The notes under the pieces were generated by a model. It worked only from the letters and a program-made list of their open reading frames with translations. It was not told the DNA's origin and made no database searches. Below, piece by piece: positions 46,698 to 58,800 of a stretch of 64,000 nt of DNA. Within the stretch, counting starts at the first letter, position 1; every line of letters starts with the position of its first letter. The stretch is from Mytilisepta virgata. Taxonomy: Eukaryota; Mollusca; Bivalvia; Mytilida; Mytilidae. The stretch is from NCBI GenBank assembly GCA_028015205.1, contig CM051516.1, positions 52,146,230 to 52,210,229 on the forward strand. The letters are read 5' to 3'. The position numbers and the translations under genes are program-made.

Positions 46698-48391
46698 GGT
46701 GTAAGTATAACTTCATATTCTTAATTTTGCTTACAATTTATTATGTGAGGTGAGCAGGTTACATTATCGGCGTCGACGGTTCTGAGTTTTGTGCGAATTG
46801 TGGTTTCTTCGAAAATTATCGTTTATAACAATATATGAAGAACAGAAGTACGTCACACATGTTACATGCATCATTATAATAGAACAACGGATGTTCGTGG
46901 CAAAAATTCAAATCATGTTTTGGTCAAAGTAACTTTTTCACTGCAAGGATTGGTCACTTGATCACGAAGGATCTTCGTAACGTCAAAAAGCGCATAAATG
47001 ATATAAATATTGATAGACACCGTGAATAATGCAAGACAGTGACATACATCTTCTAAACATGCTGCATATCCAGTGCGACGTAATAAAGTGTGTGTGTCGT
47101 TATTCAAATAAATCACAAATCGGAATGAAACATCTGCTTAATTTTTAATGCACTTTGAAAAAGATATTTTAATGTTTTTAAATGATCTGATAAAATTTTA
47201 TAAACTTAGTTCATTCAGCCCAGTTCAGAAGGTGGCGTGTTCCAATGCAATACTACTTACAAAATCTAGAAAAAACTCAGAGTTATGGACACAAGTTTTA
47301 TTTACGAACGGACGGACGAACTGATAGGAAATTATACCCACCAATATTCGATTAAAAGTTTTTTTTATATTTAAGATGCACAATACAGTTTAGTTTACAA
47401 AACAACATTAGAATCAATACATTAACGTATATGTATCTATTCAATGTGCACTACATTCCGTTTATTTCAAGGACAACTTTCTACAATATTAAATTCCATT
47501 AAATAATTTATGAGGTCATTTGAGGTAAAAATGTTTTATCATTAATAAATTTGACAGATAATTAAAAGAGATTCATTGATATATGGTAAATTCATCGCAG
47601 AAATTGACTTTTTAGTTCCATCTCAACTAAATTGCGTGAACAATTTTCTCTTCAAGGAAAAATGCATATTTATTAATGTGTCACAACGCATTTGTTCAAC
47701 TGGACCCCTAAATCGTTCGGGCTCTTAAAAATACAAAATTCATAGTTGTACTATGAAAACTGTCATAACCCTTCATTGTATGTATTTCCAAGTATCAAAA
47801 ATAAAAAAAATATACAAGGTTAGTTCAGTATTAATGTTTTTTGTTAAAATGAAATTTATAGTTTCGACTTTTGCTCTTTGACCTTAATTATAACCGCAAG
47901 GTTTTTGTCAATTATCTGTTCATTGATTGGGCGATTTTTATTTATCTTCATGTTATGTTGCTATATTCATGCAGAGAAAAATTGGAATTCATCTATTAAC
48001 TTAAACCCTCTCTCATAACCATACAAAAATTGTTTGATAAATAAAGATACACTACAACGAAAATAAGTCACTGCAAGTGGACAATTATAATTTTTAACTC
48101 CAACAATCATGCTATAGCTATACAATGCCTTGGTTAATGCATGCAGGAATTTCTAGGGGTCGAGTAATCACACAAATGAAAGAAAAGACGTACATTGAAA
48201 AATGAGTCGGATACATTTTGAAAGATAGAACAAACAACATGAACAACAAAGCCAATGATTATCCTACATCTGCCTTAGGTTAACGTACAATGTAAATATG
48301 TCCCTGGTCAGCATTGAATAACATGGTATAAAGTTGGTGTGTATTTTAGTTTTATGTTCTAACGCCAATGGGTTTTTAGAACTCGTTGGTG
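46698..48391. other. Unassigned AT-rich DNA
   Basis: A short 'cgaacggacggacgaac' run (about 47305-47321) is an element-end-like scrap. Nothing else seen. Confidence 0.5.
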
Positions 48392-48550
48392 CAATGAGGA
48401 ACCAGAGTGAGTTATGTTTTCATAACCAATTTAGGTAAGGGAGATAATAAATTTGTCTCCCTTTTAGCCTGAGGACAAAAGGGAGAGAATTTAATTATCT
48501 CCCTTACCTACCTTGGTTAGGAAAAGATAACTCACTCTGGTTCTTCATTC
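48392..48550. repeat. Long near-perfect inverted repeat
   Basis: Arms 48392-48465 and 48477-48550, about 74 bp each, around an 11-nt loop 'agcctgaggac'. Left-arm landmarks are 'gaggaaccagagtgagttat', 'aggtaagggagataat' and 'tctccctttt'. Their complements 'aaaagggaga', 'attatctcccttacct' and 'ataactcactctggttc' lie in mirrored order on the right. Few mismatches, so either young or maintained. No target-site duplication is obvious. Confidence 0.88.
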
Positions 48551-50430
48551 AAATGCATGTCTCCAATAAGGTCGAAAATAGCCCTTTGCCCTAAGATGAA
48601 TCTCTGACTGGTGACGTTGGGAAAAAATCCAGGGCACAATTGCAAAAGCAAGTCTAACTGATCAGGAATTGCACTCAAAATTCCTTTTATGAATTAAGAT
48701 AAGAGACTTTCAGTATTTAGGGTTGATTGTAATAAATCAATGGTGCAACTTCTTGGTGATAATATTTTGTACTTGAGAAAAATAAGTTTGTACACAAAAT
48801 TACACTCGAGCTAGCCTTGAATTAGTTAGACATAATTATCGATATTTTTTTATTTCTTGGTTAATTAGTGCCTTGTCACGAATATAAATTTGTTGCTTTT
48901 GAAAACTTGATGTACAATGTACGTAATCAATTATTTTGAGACCTACCAGCTGAGATTCGTTATTAAATTTAACAAATCAAGAATAATAAATAGAATATAG
49001 ATTTCAGATGTTACAGAAGATCTATTGTTAAGGATAACTAAAAATAGGACCACAGGTCTAAAGTAGTCTGACTTGCTTGTTTCTAGAACGCTTTTTTCTT
49101 GTATTGTCTGAGCTAGAAGTAACAATGAACAAAACAGGTAAAAAAATCTGAAAAATATCAAAGATAAAACCGATATCTGGAAAGGTTAACGAATTCAACA
49201 TAAATGGGCACAAACACATAGAATTAACTAAGACACTGGGGTTAAACCGGTTAATCGAACCCATAATATGTATCTTATACGTGTTTGTCATATTTTGTTT
49301 TAAAAATATACATTGTGTGGACAAAGGCATTAGAATTTGTCAGTTAATAAATTTTACTGTTTTTATTTTGCAGTAAAAGAGAAAATTAATTTTACCTGTA
49401 ATTTTAGTATCATGCTTAGTAGGATTAGGTTTATCTGCTTATATTAACTTGATGATTTTCGACTGTAAGAATGTGTGGTCACGGCAGAACCTGATCACGG
49501 TTAAACGAATAAAGAAAAACGTTTAATATGTATGAAATTACAACTTTTCTATTATATTCATTTCTCAATATACTGGTATTTTTATATCGTTTGCCTGTCA
49601 AATAATTTTCAATTTATAGAAAATGGATGTAGGAGGAAAATGAATGGTCTTCGAGCGGAATTAAATAAATAGCTTGATTTGAATGACGTAAGAAAGCAAT
49701 TTCATGCAAACTAAATTAGAAGAAAATATCGTGAAATTGCTTCTTGTAACATCAAAAAGACTGATATTTTATATCTGAACTATAATTTATTTACAACAAA
49801 ATCTATGGGTTAATGGCTTGGAAATGGCTTAGTTACCCGCCATGAAACTGTATATGTTGGTCCTCCTAATGGGACATCACATTTAGGGTTTCTTTATGCA
49901 GTATCTTTTCTGTATATTCGTTTGGGAGACAGTGTAGGCATCCCAACACAATTATTCCTTTTTTGTAATTTTACACATATTAATATATATCTCACCTCGA
50001 GTTTATTATGCACAGAATATCGTTGATGAGATGAATTTAAAAAAAAATAGTCAACGATTTAGATAAACAAACTGGTTCTCTGACAACAATTTAACAAATA
50101 GTATTGGAAAACGACAAAATTTTGAAGTTTAGGCATAAACTTAACCTACCAATTTTATTTCGTTATCCTTGGCATTGTACAGAAAAATTAAAGGTTCAAT
50201 TTAGTTAAAGTTTCCAATTTCATAATATTTTGGTTGTTTTCTCTTATTAAGGAACCATCATATATTCAGCATGAATAGACCTGTTCTTCCTGAATTCTGT
50301 TGAATAATTTAACATTTTTGTGCTTTGTCCTGATTTCACAATCCAGCGTCTTGTGGCAGACTTCTATATTAAGTTTTTTATTATACATACACTGTATAAA
50401 TTTGAGAAAGTATTGGTGAAAAAGACATAC
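48551..50430. other. Unassigned AT-rich DNA
   Basis: No gene or family recognised. Frames at 48943-49161 and 49058-49330 (minus) have no domain. Confidence 0.55.
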
Positions 50431-50545
50431 ATGTTTTTCTCATTGCCGAAGGCTGTATGGTAGCCTACAGTTGTTAACATTCACCTCATTTGGATTTTGG
50501 TGGATAGTTGTCTCATTGGCTATCATACAAAGTCCAAGGAAAAGA
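50431..50545 (-). repeat. Family G-like retroposon tail
   Basis: On the minus strand: 'gatagccaatgagacaact', 'atccaccaaaatccaaatga', 'gttaacaactgtaggctacc' and 'cagccttcggcaatgag'. I recognise this as a common dispersed tail in mussel sequence. It directly follows, on that strand, the 3' UTR of the RT relic. Confidence 0.6.
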
Positions 50546-51190
50546 CAAAGTCAGGAGAATGGAACACAACAAACGACAAAAGGATAAATGTGTAACTTTA
50601 AGAATAAAAAACATATAATAAACTAAAAAAAACTAAAACAAACAGCACAGAAACTATAACTATAACTAAAACCGGGAGTTAATCAGGTTCTCTGGAAGGG
50701 TAATCATATCCTGCCCCGGTAACGGCACCTGTCACAGTGCTAGTAAAGTGTCAAGTCTGATGAGGTGTCAATTCCAGAAGGACATGAAATCTTATTGAAG
50801 ATATCTAGTCTCATAGGCGAGATATAAACTTTGTATCGGCCGATCAATCGTGATGACGACCCTAAAACATTTGGAGTGATGAAATAACATAATAACCCCT
50901 GTCTTAGAAGTTACGTGACATCAACCTCGTCCTGTCGAGAAAATCACCGTATAAATCACATGCGCAGCAGTAACGAATCAACTGAGAAATGTTCATACGA
51001 TATTTGGTTTTAATATGTTATGATTGTTATTTCATGACTTTACTTGAGAAAGCAGCAAAATCTTTTAATGAAAAATTTGACTAAAAAATATATCGGCAAA
51101 AGAATACTGAAGCGACAAAACAGTAGGAAAATTCCACAAATTCGAAGTCCAAGGAAAAGACAAAGCCAGGAGAATGGAACACAACAGAAG
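50546..51190 (-). pseudogene. Reverse-transcriptase relic, C-terminal end and 3' UTR
   Basis: On the minus strand, 51000 to 50800 translates in fragments to I-S-Q-L-I-R-Y and later G-R-H-H-D, then a 'ccggttttagtta' block and a T-rich 3' UTR with 'gttccattctcctgactttg' and 'tcttttccttgga' (50570-50530), matching the plus copy at 32430-32580. A second copy of that UTR block lies at 51140-51180, so part of another element's 3' end precedes it. Heavily decayed: several stops and no YIDD. Confidence 0.7.
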
Positions 51191-53240
51191 TAAGTGTGTC
51201 TGTGGTCTTTCTAAAATCACATGTATATCATTTATACCAATTATACCACCAAAGGAGGTAAAGAAGGTTTCCTAATTAACACAAACATATTAATTTAGGG
51301 AAAATGGATGATTCAAAAGAAACTTTATAAAGAACAACTGTGACCCATATAGTCATACAATTTCTTTTGATAAATGAATATCATTCACTGATACAAATAA
51401 ATGTGTCCATGTAAAATTTGTACATAGTTTCTGAGAATTGGGTCAAATAAAAAAAAAGAACTAAAGGATGTATTCTTCTGATGTTTCAGTCTCGTTGAAA
51501 TCTCGTTCGGGAATTATTTCCAAAACATGTGATACAAGTGGAAAATATTAATGAATTCAAAAAATATTATAATCCAACTTAACTCTGTGAAATAATTATG
51601 TACTTACAATAAGCAGTTTTTGAGTAATAAAATTTTCAAATTTTATAACAATCTGGTCAGTGTCATCAGCCAAATTGTGAAGGCTACAAAGAAATGATTT
51701 TACAAAAAATATGTATATCCCATATCAATTTTTTCTCTTTAAAATTCTTTAATATGTATTTTTTTCAATCATTTATAACAAAGTTGAAATTATAATATCT
51801 TTGTTCTAAAAAATGAGAAAAACTCCAAATTTACTAAATTACTGCATGGTCATTTTGAGACGAAAAAAACAACAACAACATTTTCTTATATTAATACCTA
51901 CCTATAGTTTTCTTTTAAGCTAAATTTATTCAGATTGGTCCACTTCATCATTAGGGAAAGTATGAAAAAAAGTTTAATTGTGGAACTGTGATTTTTTTCA
52001 TGATAATAGCCCAAAAAACGGGTAAAAAATTGATGAAAAATGGGAAAATCATCAAAAATGGCGTACCTTCAATTGACCGTAGCAAAAACAGAAAGCCACT
52101 ACCGTATGCTTTTTTCTTCATAAATTACTTTCTTACAGTTATATAAACCCAAAAAAGAGGTTAAGAAAAAAAGTTTAATACTAGAAATTTTTGGCTCCTC
52201 AGAGGTGTACATCCTTAAATTTTAATACACTTTTCACTTTTCCAAGACTTTTTTTAAACAAGTGGTTACATTTCTATCAAAGACTCACGCTTTCAACAAA
52301 TTAGTTTTGATCCACATAAAATTTGCACCTTATAAAAAGGGTATAAGTATTAAGTAGGGGTATGATCATGGAACTTTTTTCCAAATTAAGGTAACAAAAC
52401 ACTGCTCAGTACTATTTTTGAAACAAATTTAACATTACGTAAATAGCGGTACTTCATTTACTCCCCAGGCTCTTAATTGTTATATTTCTATGGAAAATGA
52501 TTTTAAATTTATTTATGCACAAGGACAAAATTACCCTCTCGACCAGACAATGATAGGTGCCAAGTGCAAGCACCAACCTGTACATCCTTTCTTTTTTTCT
52601 TGTTCGTTATTCATAGATAAATACGGGATTTCTAATATTTATTGACACATATTTACTATATCACTTGACAATAAAGCGTACAACTTATCACATCCTTTTT
52701 GTTTATTGCCTTCATAAATTTATTGACAACTTAAATTATGCCCCTTTATCACGTTATTTTCAATCGCTGTAATTGTGTTTCACTCTGTTTTGAAAAGAAA
52801 TATTTGAACTGGTCACCACAAAAGTAGCAGCACCCTTTTCCCGTTTAAAAATCCCCGTCCCGAGAGTGATATTGAAGAAATTTAAAACTCCCTTTTCTGA
52901 CCACCAATGACAAAATTGTCGGCGTCATTTCCAACTATAATGGTAAACTTTTGTTGGAAAAATATATGTTTTAAAGTAATATAATTATAAAACGAAAATA
53001 TTCTCAGAAAAAAAAATCATCCCTAATCATTCTAACCGTCATAAAAACCGCAAGTAATTCACGTCACGAACATTAACCCATCAAATGAAAAGTCACTGTT
53101 ATTGTACTTGATTTAACATTTTAAACACAATTTTTACATATTTAACATGCGTATCGTAATATAGGTAAACAAAACGACGAGGTACTATGAAACACTACCT
53201 ACCGTGTTGAAATAGATTTATTTCAGCTGCCAAAAAGGGG
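51191..53240. other. Unassigned AT-rich DNA, possibly repeat-derived
   Basis: Homopolymer-rich, with many A and T runs of 7-10. Phrases such as 'aaaacgggtaaaaaattgat' look like expressed-repeat sequence I have met in mussels, but I cannot define an element. No ORF. Confidence 0.4.
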
Positions 53241-53830
53241 AGGGGTCAGGTGGCCATTGTCATTACTTAACGTCCGTCCATTTAGAAAAAACTTTTGTGG
53301 AATGGTCTATTGCAGGCCCTCTTCCAATATCCCTGTATTCCAACCGAACTGCCCACTGTTACTATGAGTATGAAAATGGGGACGAATTTTAAAAATCCTC
53401 TAGGCCAGATGGAACCAAATCTGGCAGCAATCGTCCTTGGTCCTCTTTAAGAATTGTTTACGATAGTAGACGACCAAGATGGGAAACCTCCGAACGTAAG
53501 TTTAACATGGAACCCTATGGGATTGATTGATTGATTGAATATTTTTAAACGCCGAGCTGGCGATATTGCAGCCAATATCACGGCGTAAACCCTATAGGAA
53601 AAATTATCTAAAACTCTTCTTGTCTAAAACCACGTGGCAATTTGAAACCAGTTATAGCAGCAATGCTTCACAGTTGATCTTGTTTCAAAATTGTGACCAA
53701 TGTCCCGGGGAGTCAGCCAATATTACCGCCACATCCGAACTTAGTTTGAAAAAGGACCCTATAGGAAAATTTATTTAAAAATCTTGTATGAAACCACTCG
53801 GTCAATTGGATGTCAATGGAATCGTAGACT
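53241..53830 (+). mobile_element. Family C remnant split by a SINE tail
   Basis: The left part has 'ttgtcattacttaacgtccg' (a 5' end variant). Satellite blocks include 'agatggaaccaaatctggca', 'agtttaacatggaacccta' (53499-53517), 'ccacgtggcaatttgaaacc' and 'cgaacttagtttgaaaaagg'. About two and a half units remain. A 67-bp insertion (53521-53587) interrupts one. Confidence 0.7.
53521..53587 (-). repeat. SINE/retroposon tail insertion with target-site duplication
   Basis: A 67-bp insert inside a C unit is flanked by 'aaccctatgg' (53511-53520) and 'aaccctatag' (53588-53597), a likely target-site duplication of about 10 bp. On the minus strand it ends in (AATC)n (53536-53521) and contains an inverted 'cgccgagctggcgatattg' / 'gccaatatcacggcg' core. 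It is probably a severely 5'-truncated retroposon. The flanks could also both be ordinary C sequence, since 'accctatggg' is a normal C motif. Confidence 0.6.
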
Positions 53831-54665
53831 AAGATTTGAATAAACATTTTTAAAACAAATACTTTAATAATTTTGTAATTTACTGTGCTTACGACTTGTT
53901 ATATTAGAGGTACAATTGTTTTATATGTCACAATGTTTTGAAAACCAAGCTCGTCCTCATTTCTTATACTGAATCAAGATATTCAAATTGTTAACCAGAT
54001 GTTTTGATTGATAACACTTTATTTTTACGTCTTTATAGTGTTTATTCGGTTTGTTACATTACTTTCCCTCTGGTAACATCTTTGTAGTTTTTGTTCTTTT
54101 GTCGTTATTCTCATGACTTATGTCTGGATTTTTATCTTCCTGCGCATTTCTTATTTATTTGACTGTTGATATCTTGTGCTGATCTTTCTATTTGTTTGCA
54201 CGAAATTTTCTGAACGACAACTTTCCTTTTCATAATACGTGATAAATTTTGAAATTGATACAGACAAGATTACGTCTTCTTTGATTAATTGGAGTCGTTG
54301 TAAAGAGATCGAAAGAACGTGAGATTAAAGTCTTTCTTTTGAAATCTTGACGTTATCAATTATCGTTTACACTTTTCAGCTCAAGTGTATGATTAAAGTT
54401 TTAAAATAAGGCATAATTAATAGATGTGTATTGGATCGTGTGTAAAAAATTAATAACAACTATTAAGATCAATGAGCAACGTGATTGGCCCTAACTGTTT
54501 TTCTTTATTGCGTAAATTGTGTAAAGGTTGGGACATTACACAAATGAAGCTTACGTAGAGAAAATTTACCTTGAATGGAATCAATTACATGCACAGACTA
54601 CTGCATCCATATGGACTGTATGTCGTACAAAAACGCAGTGGAAGGCGGATGGAGGAAACGGTGTG
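53831..54665. other. Unassigned AT-rich DNA
   Basis: 54080-54140 resembles the RT-type 3' UTR ('ttttgtcgttattctcatga') but nothing coding precedes it. An 84-codon frame (54528-54782) covers the hairpin that follows. Confidence 0.45.
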
Positions 54666-54723
54666 TTCCTGTTCTGCCCACTTTTCAAAAATATAGGTAG
54701 AAAATGTAGTGGGCAGAACAGGA
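54666..54723. repeat. Perfect 16-bp inverted repeat
   Basis: TTCCTGTTCTGCCCAC and its exact complement GTGGGCAGAACAGGAA flank a 26-nt spacer that can itself pair weakly (ttttc/gaaaa). Expected rarely by chance in 64 kb. Confidence 0.85.
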
Positions 54724-55020
54724 ATGGTAGTATACACACTCTAATTAGATCTAATCATAGAACAATAGATTTGAAGTTATAGTCTTGTCCAAAAAACTTT
54801 TTAGTGGAAATTAACAGGAAGAAATATCTACGTATGAATATTATAATATCCACTTATTATTTAACAGAAAGAAATATTTAAGTATTTATATTAAAATTCC
54901 ACTTATATTTTTCTTATCAGAGGAAAAATTCGTGAACATAAAAAGATGGTATACATATTCATTTCTTTCATAATCTTATTATAACATATTATAATAGAAT
55001 TTCATAATTCAACAAAATAA
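54724..55020. other. Unassigned AT-rich DNA
   Basis: Very AT-rich, downstream of the FLYWCH relic on its strand. Two copies of an 'agaaatat..a.gtat' phrase near 54820 and 54870. Confidence 0.5.
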
Positions 55021-55434
55021 CTAATCAAGGTGAATAAGATGGGACGCTGTATCGGCGTATTGTAGAATGTTGATCGTGTCTGCTGCTATTCGTTGTTTCA
55101 GCTGTGTCATTCTTCTGTCAATGTTTCTGTATTTCTTTTGCCTTGTACGATCTGTTTTGTTTGGTCGTTCCAGTTGGTGTCTAGCAGTTTGGTAATTTCT
55201 TTCTCGTATATGCTGAGTATTGGTTTGATTTCCTCTAAGCATATTTTGCTTATATTGTTTCGCGTTGATCTCTGCTTGATTTTCCTGGTGGTTGTGTTTG
55301 TGTACGTCTCGCAAATCCTACTGGTATGTTGTTCCTGGTAGTTAGCGTGGCAGGACAATCTTTTATAGTCCATCACCAGTATGTCCTCTCTCCACGGTTG
55401 TTTTTGACTGTAAATGTAGCCACGGTAGGCTAAG
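55021..55434 (-). pseudogene. FLYWCH-type zinc-finger domain relic, frameshifted
   Basis: FLYWCH is a WRKY/GCM1-like C2H2 zinc finger found in DNA-binding proteins and in some transposon-encoded proteins. On the minus strand three frames together spell the domain. They read L-A-Y-R-G-Y-I-Y (YRGYIY at 55427-55410), then, one frame over, G-E-R-T-Y-W (TYW at 55384-55376), then M-D-Y-K-R-L-S-C-H-A (CHA at 55352-55344), then in another frame V-H-K-H-N-H-Q-E-N (HKHNH at 55302-55288). The usual order Y-x-G-Y-x-Y / T-Y-W / C-x-A / H-x-H is kept, but the first zinc cysteine after TYW is lost at a frameshift. A basic tail runs to the stop at 55021. With at least three shifts in about 140 codons it is not functional, unless unseen splicing or sequence errors explain them. 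No transposase is seen nearby. Confidence 0.65.
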
Positions 55435-56570
55435 TTTTAAACTTGTGCATGAGCCATGATTGTAGTTTGAAACATGCAATCCTCCTGGTTATAAAGGCTG
55501 CTTAGCATTGAAAGTGTTCATTATTATCTTTGATGCTGAATACAACATGAAACATCATGAGCGTAGCTTTCGTACTGAACCCGTTACAATTCATTAGCTT
55601 GGATAGAGATTAAGTGTCATATTAGAATCAAATTTGGTCCAAATCAATATTATGTATATAATTGGATATAATTAGTTTAAATCAAAATAATATATGTAAG
55701 TACATGTAATGTGGTAAAATAATAATTAGGAACAAATCAAGCAAAAAATGAAACAATTCAGTTCAAAGAGGGAATTCTTACATAATACTTTTTCTAAAGT
55801 TTTTTGATTTTTTCAAACATTAAAATAAAAAAAAAAAAACACATCAAAACTTTGCATCTTAATTTCATTAAATTTCATTTTTTTTTTTATTTAACAAAGT
55901 ATATAAATTTATTGATAAAACTTACCTGTCCTTTTATCAAGTTAGTTTTTAAGAAATAAACTATAATAACTAAAACAACATTCATACCAATTTAAAGTTT
56001 ACACAGGACATGTGGGCATAACAGGACTACATTGAAAATAGGCTATCAGCCCTAGACGGGAGTTCGGTCGTTACTTTGATTAAGATACTATAACCTTTGA
56101 TACATGCCCTATGTTTATGACGATGTACGATAAAATATATTATGATATATGAAACCTGTGGATATTGTGTTACCAATTATACATGTATATGTCAAAATCA
56201 TATTCAACGCTCCTTGAACTTTAAAAACAACTGTAGATTTCAAAGAGTGAGATAGCAGTCGCTATAAAATATTTTAAAATATACTTATTACCTAACATTC
56301 ATACTTTTCTGAATAAATCCGGATATTTCCAGATTACTTTTGAATTTATAAAAATCTCTGCTTATTAACAGTTAGCCTAAAAAAATTACTCCAAGAAATA
56401 ACTAAACATGAAACTGGAAAAGGTACTTTCAGGTATTTTGAAATAAAATCCGATAAGTTGTTGTGAGCATCCATTTTTGGTTTAAAGGTACAGTTAAGTA
56501 GCCATCGTTCCAGTCCAACTCTTAAGAAACCCAAAAACGATTCATAAAATTACAGCAACAGAATGGAAGT
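55435..56570. other. Unassigned AT-rich DNA
   Basis: Upstream of the FLYWCH relic on its strand, with no further coding recognised. Many A/T homopolymers at 55800-55900. Confidence 0.55.
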
Positions 56571-56762
56571 GAAATATACAATATATCTTATGAAGGGTGT
56601 CCTGCAGGGGTCGATGTTGTTCATGTTTTTAGTTTTTAATTGTAGTGTACTGTTTTGGTCTTTTCTTCGTTGTTCTCCGGAGTTTGTCAGTTGCTACGAA
56701 TTTTTTTCTCTCCTTCGAATATCCCTTTGGTATTTCTTGACTTTACTTAAGACCTCTTAAGG
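56571..56762 (+). repeat. Retroposon 3' UTR fragment (same type as 41840)
   Basis: Shares 'gttcatgtttttagttttta', 'ttgtagtgtactgtttt'-like, 'cggagtttgtcagttgct' and 'tttggtatttcttgacttta' with the UTR at 41850-41990. The coding part is absent. The 65-codon frame here is UTR translation. Confidence 0.7.
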
Positions 56763-58191
56763 ATTGGCCTTATCATGTTTATAGCACAGCTTATCGTGTG
56801 TCGTACTTAACAAGGAGATTGATTAACTTTCGAAACACTTCCGACTAAGTGATCTATTTTTATCAACAGGCGTCCATTATCCCTCCTTAAAATATATACT
56901 GAACTTTACGCACGTACTCTTAAACCGAACTTTACAGAAATATTTTTTAGTTTCTCCCTTTTCAATTTTCAGTTTCATACCTTTTGATCCAAACTACCAA
57001 CTAATATAGAAGAGAGATAGCACATGTTCAAATAACAAAACAACGCAAAATTGGATATTTAGTTGTCTTTTATTCCCAGAATTTCATCTGATGAGCTTGC
57101 ATCAATCAAATGACTGCTATAGTGGGAAGTGTTTTAACTTTGAAAAGTACAGGCATTTTCACTTCATGATTTACAAGAAATAATTGAATAAAACATCATA
57201 GCGACGATTTAAAAGGAACTTTTAAAAAGACAGGGAAACTAATACATGTATTTGCAATGACGAACTCAAAATGTAACGAGAAGACCTGGTCCTGGCCCCG
57301 TTTTACAAATATAGAGCCTTACAATAAGTTACAACGAACACTTTTTAGTTTAACAAAAAGTTTTAAACGTTGACATACAATGCTCTATATGCTCAATTCA
57401 AATGATTGTTGGTCTGATTATTTTTTAGAAAAGTTTAAAATTTAAATAAGTGATGAAAAACTGATGGATATGTTTTTGAAAGTCAATAAATTTATAGGCG
57501 AAATTTAGATTTTAGAGTGTAAAGTGTAGGAAAAGTTCTACTAGTAAAAATATCTGCAATATTAGCAACACTATAATTGTCACTTTTCGCGGAATGTGGC
57601 ATTCTGGTCACAGAGATTACGGAAGAAATATCAATAGTACACGAATTCACTTTAGTAAATGGATAGAGATTTTTAAAATGTCTGTGTCAAATATTTCTTT
57701 TGATCATCTACATGTGCCCCAAAGTACCTACTATTCACTGGTGAAATTGGCTAACCTGTTTAATTGTTGTTTAGAATGACAAATTGAAACTATGGCTTTA
57801 TTGTGTTTTCATTGTTTACTTCAGTACCAAGTGACAAAAGGGGAATCTTGAGATGGAACAATTTCTTCTAATGAATTTTTATTCTTTAAAAAAGATGTAA
57901 AATTGTCAAAATTTACAACGTAAAGGTTCATAATGTAGTGCAACTTTGTAAAAACTTTCGAGATGAAATCCAGCTTGGCTATTGAGAAAGTTTGAAGTCC
58001 TATTGTACGATACAAACGGCTAAATTGTGTGTGTATCGGAAAAAGCCTTTTTATTATTTTCTACACAAATACAATTCTGTTTGAATTTTAATAATGTAGA
58101 GTTCATATTTTATTACGATCTAGGTCTCCTCTCATAATTTTTTTACTAACACGATCGTTATTACTGCATTTTACTGTATGTTGTAACATTA
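56763..58191. other. Unassigned AT-rich DNA
   Basis: No gene or family recognised. Confidence 0.55.
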
Positions 58192-58580
58192 AATACTGGT
58201 AATATCTGTAGCAAATCAATGAATAATCATGTCAGACAAGTCTGATGGCGAATGCCCTCGGGTACCTAGGATCCACCATGCAGAGGCATCCCCCCGTCCC
58301 AGGAGTTTCAAAATAACAATCCAAAGATACTAATATTAGATATACTAAATTTATACTATGCTGTATACGACGCATTTGAAGGAGTTACCTCTCATCAGCA
58401 GCATTAAAACCGAAACATTTGGAAGACCAAAAACCAAACTTATTTTAAACAAGAAGTACTCGTAACCAAAATACCGATATAGGAAGCCAAATTTCAGCTA
58501 AGGAGATATACTATGTGTAATACAAGGAACGAAACCTTAGTATTTCTATTATTTTTTAATTTTGCTAAATACTGGTAATA
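58192..58580 (-). repeat. Family B, single unit, inverted
   Basis: One unit bounded by the same phrase 'aaatactggtaat' at 58192 and 58566 (374 bp apart), so it is an exact circularly permuted monomer plus 13 bases. Internal blocks 'gtcagacaagtctga', 'agtttcaaaataacaatcc' and 'ggaagccaaatttcagctaa' are present. Confidence 0.88.
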
Positions 58581-58740
58581 CCACTCTTAGAGATGCCATA
58601 AAGTTTAATCTTAAATCTTAACTTTAGTGTAACAATCGCAACTCGCAGGTCTGCACTTACGATTAGGTCTACAGTTTGTATCCCGGCTTGGTATATTCCA
58701 GAGCTACACGTATATATTTAATACAAACGTAATTCAAAGT

Positions 58741-58800
58741 ATTTAAGCATGCTCGCTGGTCATGTTTTGGACATGCAATACAGGCTCATAGGAGCCTTTA
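58741..58800 (+). mobile_element. Family C 3' end scrap
   Basis: 'gcaatacaggctcataggag' with hairpin AGGCTC-ATAG-GAGCCT (58782-58797), then TTAG. No satellite body is seen to the left. Confidence 0.55.

Noticed and set aside
54528..54782. 84-codon frame as a gene
   Set aside because: It spans a perfect inverted repeat and shows no domain.
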